The notes under the pieces were generated by a model, which worked only from the letters and a program-made list of their open reading frames with translations, was not told the origin of the DNA and made no database searches. A stretch of 40,839 nt of DNA from a virus, in the IMG/VR virus record IMGVR_UViG_3300005511_000870, positions 1 to 40,839 of that record. One strand, 5' to 3'. Position 1 is the stretch's first letter, and each line of letters starts with the position of its first letter. The position numbers and the translations under genes are program-made. Shown here piece after piece: positions 27,787 through 37,282 of the stretch.

Positions 27787-30177
27787 ATGGCAGACCAGAC
27801 AATCGGCACCGCGCGGATCGAGATCGAGATCGACAACAGCAAGGTCGAGCCCGGAGTAAACCGCGCCAAGCAGTCCGTGTCGTCCCTCACCACTGAAGTG
27901 GAGCAGGGCAGCCAGCGGCAGGTGCAGGCGACGAAGCGGCAAACCCAGTCGTGGGAGCGCCAGATTGCCGTCCTCGGCAAGACCAGGGAGGAGACCCTGC
28001 GCTGGAAGATCGCCCAGGGTACCAGCGCATCAGAGGCCGCGCGTCTGACTGCTCTGCTGGACAAGCAGGTCGCGTCGATGAAGACAGCGGCGACTGCCTC
28101 CGGCCAATACCGAGCCGCACTGCGCAGCCTGCCCGCCCAGGGTACGGACATCGTGACCCAGATCGCCGGTGGGCAGAACCTGGGCTTGGTGCTCCTGCAG
28201 CAGGGCGGCCAGATCCGCGACCAGTTCGGAAGCGCCAGCCTGGCCATTCGTAGCGTGGGCACGGCACTCGCCGGCCTAGTCAACCCAGTCACCCTAACCG
28301 TGGGCGCCGTCGCCGCGCTGGCGCTCGCATGGAAGGCGGCCAGCGAGGAACAACAGGCATTTCAGAGCGCGTTAATCCTGACCGGCGATTACGCCGGCAA
28401 GTCGGTCACCGACCTGCAGGCGCTGACCGTGCAGCTGGACAAGCTGGAAGGGGTGACGCGCGGCGGCGCCACGGATGCCGTGCGCGCGGTTGCCGAGTCG
28501 GGCCGCTTCGCCGGGCAGCAGTTCGACCAGGTAGCGGCCGCGGCTGCGCGCATGGAAGCCAGCACCGGCCAGGCCGTCGACACGACGATCGAGCGCTTCA
28601 AGGACATTGCCAACGATCCAGTGAAGGCGCTCCTCAAGCTCAACCAGGCCGAGCATTTCCTGACGCAGGCACAGGTTGATCGCGTCCGTCAGCTCGAGGA
28701 GGAGGGCCGCGCACAGGACGCAGCGTCCGAGGGCATCAGCATCTACGCCGACCACCTCGACGAAGTCGCCCGGCGCTCCGAGGCAGCGCTTCCCGCGACC
28801 ACCCAGCTGTGGCGCCAGGCGACGGACTACGCCAGCCAGCTCGTGGGCGAGGTCAAGACCTACGCTGACCTGCTGGTGCGCATCTCCAGCCTGAGGCTTG
28901 GCGTCAGCGGCGTGAAGGGCCTTACCGACTACCTTCCCCCATCATTTCTTGAGCAGCTGCAGTTCATCAACTCCGTTGGCAGGAAGGCTCTGGACCGGAT
29001 GGACCCCGCCGGCGCCAGCACCGCCGGCCGGGCGCGGCACTCACCCGGGCGAACTGCTGCGGATTCGATCGTCGATTCCGTGGAGATCGAGCGCCAGATG
29101 AAGCTCGAGGATCAGTGGACCCAGGTCACGCAGCAGAACTTGACCAAGCAGCAGCGCAAGCTGGAGGAGATCAACAAGGTCAAGAAGCTCGGCGCCGACC
29201 TCGGGCTGAGCCAGGTCGAGATCGACAAGCAGATCGCGGCTATTGACGAGCGCTACGCGGAGCGTGGCGCGAAGAAGAAGGAGCAGCTCACCGACGAACA
29301 GAAGGCCGCAAAGCAGCTGCAGCAGACCTACGAGTCGATCACCGACCAGCTGGAGCGCCAGGTCACCCTGGCCGGCGATCGCTCCAACTACAGCCGCGTC
29401 CAGTACGAAATCGCGAACGGGTCGCTGCGCGGGCTAGACACGACCAAGCAGGCAGACCTTCTCAACCTAGCCCAGGTCACCGATGCGGTGAACGACTACG
29501 TAGCTATCTATGGCGACGGCTACGACAACATCGTGCACAAGACGGCAGAGTCGAAGGACGCGATGACGGAGTTCGCACGTCAAGCCGCCCGAAACAGCCA
29601 AGACGCGTTCGCGGACTTCCTATTCGATCCGTTCTCGGACGGGATTGACGGAATGGTCGAAGGGTTCGGGAAGGCATTGCAGCGGATGGCCGCCAACGCG
29701 GCCGCGTCGAAGGTGTTCGAGGTGGTCGGGGGCTGGGCTACGGGCTACCAGGGCGGCGGTGCAAGCATTATCAATGCCATTGGTAGTGCAATCACCACGA
29801 AGAATGCGAAAGGCGGGGTTTATGCCTCGCCAGACCTCTCCAAGTATTCCAGCAGCATCGTTCACCAGCCCACCACCTTTGCCTTCGCCCGGGGCGCCGG
29901 TCTGATGGGCGAGGCCGGCCCGGAGGCGATCATGCCGCTGACCCGCGCATCCAACGGGCGCCTGGGTGTGCAAGCCGTAGGGGGTGGAAGCGAGAAAGTG
30001 GCGGTAGAAATCAATAACTACGGAGGCGGCTCTGTCAGCGCCCGACAGAAGACAACTACGATGCCGGACGGCACCCAACTGCGAAAGATCGTCCTCACCA
30101 TCGTTGGTGAAAGCATGAATGGCGGCGAGCTGGCCGAGTTGGGCAAGAGCCGGTTCGGCTGGCAGGAGTCCATCTGA
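27787..30177 (+). CDS. Tail tape measure protein
   Basis: 796 residues from the ATG at 27787. Helical throughout, with coiled-coil regions (about 15-100, 440-530), hydrophobic segments (about 155-185, PVTLTVGAVAALALAWKA) and the lambda-type C-terminal region (GMVEGFGKALQRMAANAAASKVFEVV and GGVYASPDLSKYSSSIV, MGEAGPEAIMPLTR). MGEAGPEAI is a signature of this family's C-terminus. It sets tail length; at roughly 1.5 angstrom per residue the tail should be near 115-120 nm. Not an inserted peptidase or lysozyme domain carrier, as none was seen. Confidence 0.92.
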   Translation: MADQTIGTARIEIEIDNSKVEPGVNRAKQSVSSLTTEVEQGSQRQVQATKRQTQSWERQIAVLGKTREETLRWKIAQGTSASEAARLTALLDKQVASMKTAATASGQYRAALRSLPAQGTDIVTQIAGGQNLGLVLLQQGGQIRDQFGSASLAIRSVGTALAGLVNPVTLTVGAVAALALAWKAASEEQQAFQSALILTGDYAGKSVTDLQALTVQLDKLEGVTRGGATDAVRAVAESGRFAGQQFDQVAAAAARMEASTGQAVDTTIERFKDIANDPVKALLKLNQAEHFLTQAQVDRVRQLEEEGRAQDAASEGISIYADHLDEVARRSEAALPATTQLWRQATDYASQLVGEVKTYADLLVRISSLRLGVSGVKGLTDYLPPSFLEQLQFINSVGRKALDRMDPAGASTAGRARHSPGRTAADSIVDSVEIERQMKLEDQWTQVTQQNLTKQQRKLEEINKVKKLGADLGLSQVEIDKQIAAIDERYAERGAKKKEQLTDEQKAAKQLQQTYESITDQLERQVTLAGDRSNYSRVQYEIANGSLRGLDTTKQADLLNLAQVTDAVNDYVAIYGDGYDNIVHKTAESKDAMTEFARQAARNSQDAFADFLFDPFSDGIDGMVEGFGKALQRMAANAAASKVFEVVGGWATGYQGGGASIINAIGSAITTKNAKGGVYASPDLSKYSSSIVHQPTTFAFARGAGLMGEAGPEAIMPLTRASNGRLGVQAVGGGSEKVAVEINNYGGGSVSARQKTTTMPDGTQLRKIVLTIVGESMNGGELAELGKSRFGWQESI

Positions 30178-30536
30178 TGGCCGTCTGGCCCGCCTACGCG
30201 AAGCTCCTGCTGCCCGGATACGGTGAGGACTTCGACCCCTCTATCGAACGCACGGAGATGGAGCGAGGGGTGCCGAAGGAACGGATCCTCAACACCCAGG
30301 TCATGGCGACGATTGAGGGTACCGTGCTGTTCGCCAGTGGCGCGGACGTCGCGGCGTTCGAAGCCTGGTACTTCGTCGATTTGGGTCGGGTGGGGTGGTT
30401 CGCGTTGACCCACCCGCGGACTCGTGCCCAGATCACTGCCCGATTCCAGGCGGGTCGCCTCGGTCGGCTGAGTCCGATCTCGCCTCGATCTGGCGCTGCC
30501 AGCAGGGACGTTGTGCTGGAGTACCTGCGCGGATGA
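30177..30536 (+). CDS. Minor tail protein (M-like position)
   Basis: 119 residues from the ATG at 30177, sharing a base with the tape measure stop. Sequence MAVWPAYAKLLLPGYGEDFDPSIER, then ATIEGTVLFASGADVAAFEAWYF and a beta-rich end (SRDVVLEYLRG). It holds the position of lambda gpM, between tape measure and the DUF1833 gene. Likely part of the distal tail complex. Confidence 0.75.
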   Translation: MAVWPAYAKLLLPGYGEDFDPSIERTEMERGVPKERILNTQVMATIEGTVLFASGADVAAFEAWYFVDLGRVGWFALTHPRTRAQITARFQAGRLGRLSPISPRSGAASRDVVLEYLRG

Positions 30537-30997
30537 GCACCTTCATCGAGCGCCGTCAGCGCGTCACGGACCCGGCCGGAACGCTGATGCTGCTGGCGAT
30601 CTCGGCGCCTTCGCTGCCCGACACCCTGCGCATCGTCAACGACACCCGCAACTGGATCAGCGGCGGCCAGGAGTTCATCGGCCTGCCGTTCGGCTTCAAG
30701 CTGCCGGACGACGTGAGCGGCCAGACGCCTCGCGCGATCCTGACCATCGACAACGTCGGGCGGGCGATGACCGAGGACCTGGAGCGGCTGCAGCCGGGGG
30801 AGCTGGTCAATGCGGTGCTGCAGATCACCGATCGCGCCGATCCGAACGTGATCGAGGCCAGCTACTACCTGCCCATGACGCAGGTATCGGTGAATGCACA
30901 GGTAGCCACCGCGCAGTGCGGCGTTGACTTCCTGATGCGCCAGCAGGCCGTGCAGCTGCGCGCGAACCCGTTCACGCTGCCGGGGATCTTCAGCTGA
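30533..30997 (+). CDS. DUF1833 minor tail protein (L-like position)
   Basis: 154 residues from the ATG at 30533 (ATGA overlap). ERRQRVTDPAGTLMLLAISAPSLPDTLRIVNDT, FIGLPFGFKLPDDVSGQTPRA and QVATAQCGVDFLMRQQAVQLR match the DUF1833 family of siphophage tail-tip proteins that occupies the gpL position in the hub complex. Confidence 0.88.
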   Translation: MSTFIERRQRVTDPAGTLMLLAISAPSLPDTLRIVNDTRNWISGGQEFIGLPFGFKLPDDVSGQTPRAILTIDNVGRAMTEDLERLQPGELVNAVLQITDRADPNVIEASYYLPMTQVSVNAQVATAQCGVDFLMRQQAVQLRANPFTLPGIFS

Positions 30998-31398
30998 TGC
31001 CGGGCCTGGCCGACATCGAGCGCTACTGCGGCCTGCCGTACGACATCGCGCGCTTCGATTGCGCCGACCTGGTGGCGCTGGTCCAGCGCGAGCTGTTCGG
31101 GCGCGAAGTGGCGCTGCCCAGCGGCCGGCCGCATGGCGCGCCGGGCCAAGCCGCGCTGGGCCGGCTCTCGCAGGCATACGCGCGCCCGCGCGGCGGCGCG
31201 CCCGCCGCGGACGGCGACCTGGTGCTGATGCTGGACCACGGCCAGCGCCGGCCCGGCCACGCGGGCGTCTTCTTCTTCCTGGCCTGCGAGGGCTGGGTGC
31301 TCCATGGAAACGAGCGCAGCGGCTGCAGCGTCCTGCACCGCGTGCGCGAGCTGCCCCAGATGGGGCTGCGCATCGAGGGCTACTACGAATGGGTCTGA
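30997..31398 (+). CDS. NlpC/P60 tail assembly peptidase (K-like)
   Basis: 133 residues from the ATG at 30997, one base shared with the previous stop. NlpC/P60 fold with C22 (RFDCADLVALV), H88 (RPGHAGVFF) and H103 (VLHGNE) as the expected Cys-His-polar triad. It probably trims the cell wall at the entry site or matures tail-tip proteins. The JAB/MPN N-terminal domain of lambda gpK is absent, so it is the short form. Confidence 0.88.
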   Translation: MPGLADIERYCGLPYDIARFDCADLVALVQRELFGREVALPSGRPHGAPGQAALGRLSQAYARPRGGAPAADGDLVLMLDHGQRRPGHAGVFFFLACEGWVLHGNERSGCSVLHRVRELPQMGLRIEGYYEWV

Positions 31399-34300
31399 TG
31401 GAGGACAAGCTGGCCGCCGGCCGGCTGATCGTGACGCCGCACCCGGTGCTGCTGGATGGCCAGCGCAACGTGCCGGCGGACCTGCGCCCGGGCGAAAGCC
31501 TGTACGCGTTCCTGCAGCGGCATGTGGAGGGCCTGGACGGCGAGGAGTGGCACGTGGCCATCGGCGGCCGGGAAGTGCCACGCCACCTCTGGCACCTGGT
31601 CCGCCCGAAGGATGGGCAGGTGATCGAGCTGCGCGGCGCGGTCGCGCGCTCCGCCGTGGCTCTGGTCGCGATCGCTGCGCTGACCTACTTCACCTTCGGC
31701 GCCGGCGCGATCGCCGGGTTCTCGATCGGCACCAGCACGGCGCTCGGCACAACCATCGCGCAGGCGGCGGTCTTCGCCGCGGGCTCGATCCTGATCAACA
31801 AGGTGTTGGCGCCCAAGAAGCCCAAGCAGGCCAGCCAGGGCGAGACGGTCTTCTCGCTGTCGGCGCCGCGCAACCGGGCGCGGCCCTACGAGCCGCTGGG
31901 CCTGCTGCTGGGGTCCGTTCGCATCGCTCCCGATCTCGCCAGCAACCCCTATGCCTTCTACGAGGGCGACGACCAGTACCTGTCGATGGTGCTGACCCCC
32001 GGGGTCAACGTGGCGAGCGTGGATGCGCTCTACAACGGCGATGCGCTGCTGTCCTCGTTCGAGGGCGTGCAGACCTGGTTCAACGGCTTCAGCGCGATGC
32101 CAAGCCAGGACATCCCGCTGTACAGCAATGCCGATGTGGTCGATGGCGGCACCCTGCTGGATACGAGCACCGATCCGAAGCACACCCCCGGAGCTTGGGT
32201 GCAGCGCACCAGCTCGGCCAGCACCATCCGCCTGATGGTGGGGGTGGAGTTCCAGCTGTACGACCGCACCACGAAGGGCGGCGACAAGCAGAACCAGGAG
32301 CAGATCCAGATCCAGTACCGGCTGGCCGGCACCACCAGCTGGCAGGCCTTCGGCAACTACAGCGTCACCGGCAGCACGCCAAAGACCCGGCGCGTGAGCT
32401 ACAGCCTGGACGTGCCGCTGGGGCAGTACGAGGTGCGGGTGCGCGTGGCCGGCCTGAACACCAACGGCAGTGGTGCGCAGGCCTCGTTCACCTGGACCAC
32501 GTTGACCAGCGTCCAGCAGGACACCGCCAGCTACGCCGGGATCCCGCGTATCGGCATCAAGATGAAGGCCACCGGCCAGCTCAACGGCGCGCCGGACGAG
32601 ATCCGGTGCGTCGCGCACTCGGCGCCGGTGCCGGTGTGGAACGGCGCAGCCTGGGTGACGCAGGAGACCTCCAACCCGGGGGCGCAGATCCTGGCCTATG
32701 CGCGCGGCATCACCGATGGCGCCGGCCGCCGGATCGCCGGCATCGGCCTGCCGGACCAGCAGATCGACATCCCCGCGCTGCAGGCCTTCATGCTGCACTG
32801 CTCGGCGAACGGCTTCACTTTCGACAGCTGGATCACCGACGTGCGCAGCCACGACGACGTGCTCTCGTCGATCGCGCTGGCCGGCTTCGGCCAGATCACC
32901 TGGGCGGGCGGGCGCCTGTCAGTCGCCTGGGCCGCCGACGAGCAGCCGCTGTCGGGCGTGGTCAACATGGCCACGATCAAGAAGGGCCAGTTCCAGGTGG
33001 ACTACACCCTGGCGAACGCTGCCGACGGCATCGAGTACTCCTACCTCGATCGCGAGACCTGGGAGGCCAAGACGCTGCGCGTTCCGGCGCCGGGAGTGGA
33101 AACCATGCTCAACCCGGCGCAGGTGACGGGGGAGGGCGTCACCAGCGAGGCGCACGCGGTCATGCTGGCCCGCTGGCACCTGGCCCAGAGCCTGTACCAG
33201 TACAAGGCGATCAGCTACAGCACCGACATCGAGCACCTGTCCTACCGGCGCCTGTCGATGCTGGCGCTGCAGCACGACCTGACCCAGTGGGGCTACGGCG
33301 GCCGGGTGATGGCCGCGACCACCGCCGGCGGCGTCGTGACGCTGACCCTGGACGAGCCCGTGCCGGCGCCGCCGACCGGCAATGCCTTCATCGGCCTGCG
33401 CATCCCTGGCGAGCGGGTCTACCGGGTCATGCAGGTGGTCCCGTTCACCGGCACCAGCAGGGTCCTGCAGCTGGTCGGCGCCTGGCCCAGCGATGCGGCG
33501 CTGCCGGGCAACACGCCCGACAACCCGGCCTGGGACACGCTGTGGATCTACGACTTCAAGCAGACCCCCGGCCTGCGTGTGCGCGTGACCGGCATCCAGC
33601 CGGAGAACGACCTCAAGGGCGCCTCGGTCAGCGTGGTGCAGGAGGGGCCGGAGTTCTGGCACTACGTTCAGACCGGCGAATACATCCCGCCGGCCAACCA
33701 GTCGCTGCTGCGGACCCGACCGGTGGCCAGCAACCTGCGCGTGGTCGAGCGCCAGGTCGTGCAGGGCGACACGGTGTTCACCGAGCTGCAGGCGAGCTGG
33801 GAGATCAGCGGCCCGGTCGGGGAGACGCGGGTGCTCTGCGACACCGACGGCAACGTCGAGCTGGAAGAGGTTGCCCGCACGGTCACCCGCGCCGCCAGCT
33901 GGCGCATCCCGCGCGCCGGCAGCTACCCGATCACCGTGCGGCCCTACAGCCCCGACGGGCTGGCCGGCGTCGCCGTCAGCACCATCTACACCACCGCCGG
34001 CGCCGACGCGCCGCCGGTGCTGGTGGACCTGTTCGACGTGGAAGAGCTGTCCGGGGGCGTGCGTCGCTACAGCTGGGGCTTCTTCACCGACACCATCCAG
34101 TCCGCCGACTTCGCCGGCGTGGAGATCCGCTACACGGAAGGGCTGCAGAGCAACCCGGTCTGGGACGCCATGACCGCCCTCGGCGCCGACGGCTACCACG
34201 CGGCCGCCTTCGAGGCCGTCGTGCCGGCCAGCGGCGCCTGGACGTTTGCCTGCCGCTCGCGCAACACCGCCGGCCTGCTGTCGACCGGCATGCGCGTGCT

Positions 34301-35969
34301 GGCCAAGACGCTCGGGAAGAACCTGGGCGAGATTCAGCAGGAGCAGCAGGGCCAGATCGACGAGAACACTCAGCAGATCATCGACAACTTCAACCAGCTG
34401 GTGGCCGAGCAGCAGGCGCTGCTGGCCGAGCTGAACGCCCAGGCCGCCGAGCTGGCGCAGCAGGCTCAGGACCTCGCCAACCTGCAGGCGGCGATCGACG
34501 CGCCCGACTGGGATGCCGCCACGGCGTACACCCAGGGCCAGCTGGTGAAGGCTGGCGGGCACATCTATGTCGCCCGGCAGGACGTCCCGGCCGGCACGCC
34601 GGTCACCGACACCGCGTTCTGGAGCGACATCGGCGAGTACGCCACCTTGGCCGAGGCGGTCGGCGCCATCAGCGTCAGCGTCAACGACCTGACCAACCAG
34701 GTAACCGTACTGGACGGTCAGGTCGATGCGCTCGCCACCTCGGTCGCCGGCGTGGCCTCGCAGCTGGCTGGCAAGGCCGATGCCAGCACGGTCCAGGCCC
34801 TGACGGCGCGCGTCACCGCGGCGGAGAACCAGATCACCGCCAACTCGCAGGCGATCACCTCGCTGCAGTCGATGGTGGCCGGCAAGGCCGACGCCAGCGC
34901 GCTCAACGCGCTCGCCACGACCGTAACCAACCAGGGGAACTCGATTACGGCGCAGGGCACGGCAATTACCAACGTGCAGGCCTCGCTCACCGGCGGGGCG
35001 AACCTGCTGCGCAATCCTTCCTTCGAAGCGGACACCAGCAGCTGGTCGGGGGCGACGAACAACGCCGGCTACTGGCCCAATGCGATCACCCGGGATCTCG
35101 CCGGTAGCAGCTGGGTCCCCACCGGGGCGCACACGGTCGGCGTGGTGAGCGCGACCGGGGTGATCCCGACGTCGGCCTTCTTCGACATCACGCAGCTGGA
35201 AACGCCCGTCACCGAGGGCAAGCGCTACTGCGTGTCGAGCTATATCGCCGTGCACCGCGGTCGCATGCAACTGATCGCGCAGTTCCTGGACGCCTCCAGC
35301 AACGTCCTGGGCACGATCAACTCGCCACAATCCAACCACGACAACGACGGCAGCACCGGCGGCACCAACCTGGCCAACTGGGAACGGCCGTTCGTGTTCG
35401 GCGTCGCCCCGTCCGGGGCCCGGAAGCTCGCCTGGTACGGCCGCGTGACCGGTGGCGGCGTCGCCGCGCAGACCTACGGCTGGATGGTGCGGCCGATGGT
35501 GGAAGAGGTCTCCTCGTCCCAGACCGTTCCCTCGATCTGGAAGGATTCCAGCGCGGGTCTGGCCACGCAGGCGAGCGCGAACGCTGGCGCCGTTTCCGCG
35601 CTGCAGGTCACGGTCACCCAGCAGGGCAACACCATCGCCGCCCAAGGCAGTGCCATCACGGCGGTGAATGCCCGGGTGGATGGAAAGGCCGACGCCTCGG
35701 CGGTGCAATCGCTCGACACGCGCGTGACGGTCAACGAGCAGGGCGTGCTCAGCTACAAAGCCTCTTGGGTGCTGACGCTGGACGTCAACGGCTACATCAC
35801 CGGCGCGCAGTCGGTGAACAACGGAACGAAGGGCACCTTCACTATCCGGGCCGACGTGTTTCGATTGATCTCGCCGAGCGGATCTGGCGCAAGGACGGAG
35901 TTCAGCGACGGCAACTGGCGGGTCTACGACGGCGGCGGGACGTTGCGAGTTCGCCTGGGGGTCTGGTGA
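31398..35969 (+). CDS. TipJ-family tail tip/host specificity protein (I-J fusion)
   Basis: 1523 residues from the ATG at 31398 (TGATG with the previous gene). Residues 1-140 resemble the lambda gpI-type protein: a small domain then a hydrophobic pair (VARSAVALVAIAALTYFTFGAGAIAGF and TTIAQAAVFAAGSILI), fused to gpJ-like hub domains (about 150-860, PEN...GYGG, YLDRETWEAKTL, RIPGERVYRVMQV). Two fibronectin-like domains (about 770-960) are followed by a coiled coil (LGEIQQEQQGQIDENTQQI, 970-1030) and a CBM5/12-like segment (WDAATAYTQGQLVKAGGHIYVA, 1035-1075). Helical GKADAS repeats, a jelly-roll CBM-like domain (NLLRNPSFEADTSSWSG, about 1200-1380) and a DUF1983-like end (LDVNGYITGAQSVNNG) complete it. 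It should bind the host receptor. Confidence 0.9.
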   Translation: MEDKLAAGRLIVTPHPVLLDGQRNVPADLRPGESLYAFLQRHVEGLDGEEWHVAIGGREVPRHLWHLVRPKDGQVIELRGAVARSAVALVAIAALTYFTFGAGAIAGFSIGTSTALGTTIAQAAVFAAGSILINKVLAPKKPKQASQGETVFSLSAPRNRARPYEPLGLLLGSVRIAPDLASNPYAFYEGDDQYLSMVLTPGVNVASVDALYNGDALLSSFEGVQTWFNGFSAMPSQDIPLYSNADVVDGGTLLDTSTDPKHTPGAWVQRTSSASTIRLMVGVEFQLYDRTTKGGDKQNQEQIQIQYRLAGTTSWQAFGNYSVTGSTPKTRRVSYSLDVPLGQYEVRVRVAGLNTNGSGAQASFTWTTLTSVQQDTASYAGIPRIGIKMKATGQLNGAPDEIRCVAHSAPVPVWNGAAWVTQETSNPGAQILAYARGITDGAGRRIAGIGLPDQQIDIPALQAFMLHCSANGFTFDSWITDVRSHDDVLSSIALAGFGQITWAGGRLSVAWAADEQPLSGVVNMATIKKGQFQVDYTLANAADGIEYSYLDRETWEAKTLRVPAPGVETMLNPAQVTGEGVTSEAHAVMLARWHLAQSLYQYKAISYSTDIEHLSYRRLSMLALQHDLTQWGYGGRVMAATTAGGVVTLTLDEPVPAPPTGNAFIGLRIPGERVYRVMQVVPFTGTSRVLQLVGAWPSDAALPGNTPDNPAWDTLWIYDFKQTPGLRVRVTGIQPENDLKGASVSVVQEGPEFWHYVQTGEYIPPANQSLLRTRPVASNLRVVERQVVQGDTVFTELQASWEISGPVGETRVLCDTDGNVELEEVARTVTRAASWRIPRAGSYPITVRPYSPDGLAGVAVSTIYTTAGADAPPVLVDLFDVEELSGGVRRYSWGFFTDTIQSADFAGVEIRYTEGLQSNPVWDAMTALGADGYHAAAFEAVVPASGAWTFACRSRNTAGLLSTGMRVLAKTLGKNLGEIQQEQQGQIDENTQQIIDNFNQLVAEQQALLAELNAQAAELAQQAQDLANLQAAIDAPDWDAATAYTQGQLVKAGGHIYVARQDVPAGTPVTDTAFWSDIGEYATLAEAVGAISVSVNDLTNQVTVLDGQVDALATSVAGVASQLAGKADASTVQALTARVTAAENQITANSQAITSLQSMVAGKADASALNALATTVTNQGNSITAQGTAITNVQASLTGGANLLRNPSFEADTSSWSGATNNAGYWPNAITRDLAGSSWVPTGAHTVGVVSATGVIPTSAFFDITQLETPVTEGKRYCVSSYIAVHRGRMQLIAQFLDASSNVLGTINSPQSNHDNDGSTGGTNLANWERPFVFGVAPSGARKLAWYGRVTGGGVAAQTYGWMVRPMVEEVSSSQTVPSIWKDSSAGLATQASANAGAVSALQVTVTQQGNTIAAQGSAITAVNARVDGKADASAVQSLDTRVTVNEQGVLSYKASWVLTLDVNGYITGAQSVNNGTKGTFTIRADVFRLISPSGSGARTEFSDGNWRVYDGGGTLRVRLGVW
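34770..35699 (+). repeat. Three copies of a GKADAS-encoding repeat in the tip protein gene
   Basis: Near-identical 18-base units at 34770-34787, 34881-34898 and 35682-35699 (GGCAAGGCCGAYGCCAGC type) mark repeated helical modules: GKADASTVQALTARV, GKADASALNALATTV and GKADASAVQSLDTRV. A jelly-roll domain is inserted between copies two and three. Such repeats support recombination between tip or fibre genes of related phages. Confidence 0.75.
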
Positions 35970-36253
35970 TGGCAGCCGGCCTCCAGGCATGGGATGCATC
36001 CGGCAACCTGACCGTCGATCTCACGACGCGGCTTAGCCGACTCGTCGGCGTGGTGTTCGCCGCGGGCGCTTCCAGCGGCTCAGTGTCCGTTGATGCTTCG
36101 CTCGGCACGCCTTGGGCTATCCCGGTGCCCAGGAACTTCCCTGTCGGCTCGTGCCACAAGATCACGATCAGCGGCAATACGATCTCCTGGGCTCCGAATA
36201 CCTCGGTCACCTCCCAGCAGACGGATGCCGACATCTACTACGGGGTGTACTGA
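35969..36253 (+). CDS. Small distal tail protein
   Basis: 94 residues from the ATG at 35969 (one base shared with the tip gene). Begins MAAGLQAWDASGNLTVDLTT and is beta-rich (LSRLVGVVFAAGASSGSVSVD, HKITISGNTISWAP), ending IYYGVY. It probably sits on or beside the tail tip. The start resembles that of the next gene (M-x-x-GLQ), so the two may share a short anchoring motif. Confidence 0.75.
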   Translation: MAAGLQAWDASGNLTVDLTTRLSRLVGVVFAAGASSGSVSVDASLGTPWAIPVPRNFPVGSCHKITISGNTISWAPNTSVTSQQTDADIYYGVY

Positions 36254-36924
36254 TGCCAGTCGGACTGCAGGTGGTTTGTCAGGACGGTAGCGGCGCGCTT
36301 CAGATCGATGGCAGCTACCAGAACCTGCACCTACGGAGAAAGGGATCGTCAGCGACGACGGCCTACTACCTGATCCTGAGCGGCGCCAACGTCACCTTCG
36401 TCACCGTCAACTTCGGCGGCGGTTTCTCGCGCCGACCGTTGATCGCGCTCAACTGCCCTTCGCTCGCCACGGTCGGGGCCGTCAGCCAGAACAGCGACGG
36501 CACCTGGCAGGCGCAGGTCCTCGTGCGCGGCGAGCTGGGGGCAAGCTTCGACTGGTACGCCTTTGATCTGGTCCAGCCGGCGGAGCGGGGTACATACGGG
36601 CTGCAGGTGATGAACGATGCCGGCCAGGTCGTCTACGACTCGACATGGCTCCCGATGCGGGTGCGAGGGATGCTGATCAGCGACGGCACGGTCGGCCAGA
36701 GCCAGACGCTGCCCGCTGGTCCGAAGTACGCGATGACCTTCAACGCTGGCGGCCGGGCCATTCCAACCGGCACCGCAGCTGGCGTGCTGATGACCTTCGG
36801 TGCCAGCGTGAACGGTGGCGTCGTCGCCCTGAACTACTTCCAGATCGTAACCATCACCGGCGGCGCCGTGACCGCCGTCAACGGGCCGGTCGTCGGCCTC
36901 ATCCTTGACGTCACCAACTACTGA
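36253..36924 (+). CDS. Distal tail or fibre protein
   Basis: 223 residues from the ATG at 36253, coupled to the previous gene. Begins MPVGLQVVCQDGSGALQIDG; beta-rich throughout (TTAYYLILSGANVTFVTVNFGGGF, GTYGLQVMNDAGQVVYDSTW). The GLQV-NDAGQVVYDST phrase is common in small tail proteins of siphophages in this host group, from general recall. Likely an outer tail-tip or short fibre component. Confidence 0.75.
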   Translation: MPVGLQVVCQDGSGALQIDGSYQNLHLRRKGSSATTAYYLILSGANVTFVTVNFGGGFSRRPLIALNCPSLATVGAVSQNSDGTWQAQVLVRGELGASFDWYAFDLVQPAERGTYGLQVMNDAGQVVYDSTWLPMRVRGMLISDGTVGQSQTLPAGPKYAMTFNAGGRAIPTGTAAGVLMTFGASVNGGVVALNYFQIVTITGGAVTAVNGPVVGLILDVTNY

Positions 36925-36934
36925 GTGCCCCCAC

Positions 36935-37282
36935 ATGATTACTCAGCAAGGCCTTGGCACGACCACAGAGCTGGTCGCCCCGAACATCCACGTCCGTTGG
37001 AATCCCACCGCGCAGGTGGCTGCACAGCTGGGCAGCGTCGACTTCGGCATCGAGGAGATCGTTTCGCGTGACGGCAGCGATCCCGTCTACCTGGTGTCGC
37101 GCGCCTTCGTCAGCACCATTTCGGCGGACATCGGCGAGATCCTGGCCGAGGAGTACTCGATCACCGACCCGGAGACGGGCGAGGCGAGCACAGAGCCTGG
37201 CTGGAAGCTGATGGCGATGATCAAGGCCGTGGTGGACCGCCGGCTGCAGCTGGCGGGCCAGCCGGCGGCGGAGACCGCCTAA
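36935..37282 (+). CDS. Small tail-associated protein (unknown)
   Basis: 115 residues from the ATG at 36935; a longer frame opens at 36905 inside the previous gene and is less likely. Mixed alpha/beta with VAPNIHVRWNPTAQVAAQLGSVDFGI and a helical end (GWKLMAMIKAVVDRRLQLAGQ). Last gene of the plus-strand late block; its stop overlaps the stop of the convergent lipoprotein gene by three bases. Confidence 0.7.
   Translation: MITQQGLGTTTELVAPNIHVRWNPTAQVAAQLGSVDFGIEEIVSRDGSDPVYLVSRAFVSTISADIGEILAEEYSITDPETGEASTEPGWKLMAMIKAVVDRRLQLAGQPAAETA

Noticed and set aside
31304-35107. 1267-codon alternative plus-strand frame through the tip protein gene
   Set aside because: Arginine/alanine/glycine-rich shadow caused by high third-position GC; no start context and no domain.
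32919-35999. 1026-codon open frame antisense to the tip protein gene
   Set aside because: It exactly shadows a GC-rich gene with strong family support; the composition is histidine/arginine/glycine-rich with no domain, as expected for an antisense frame.
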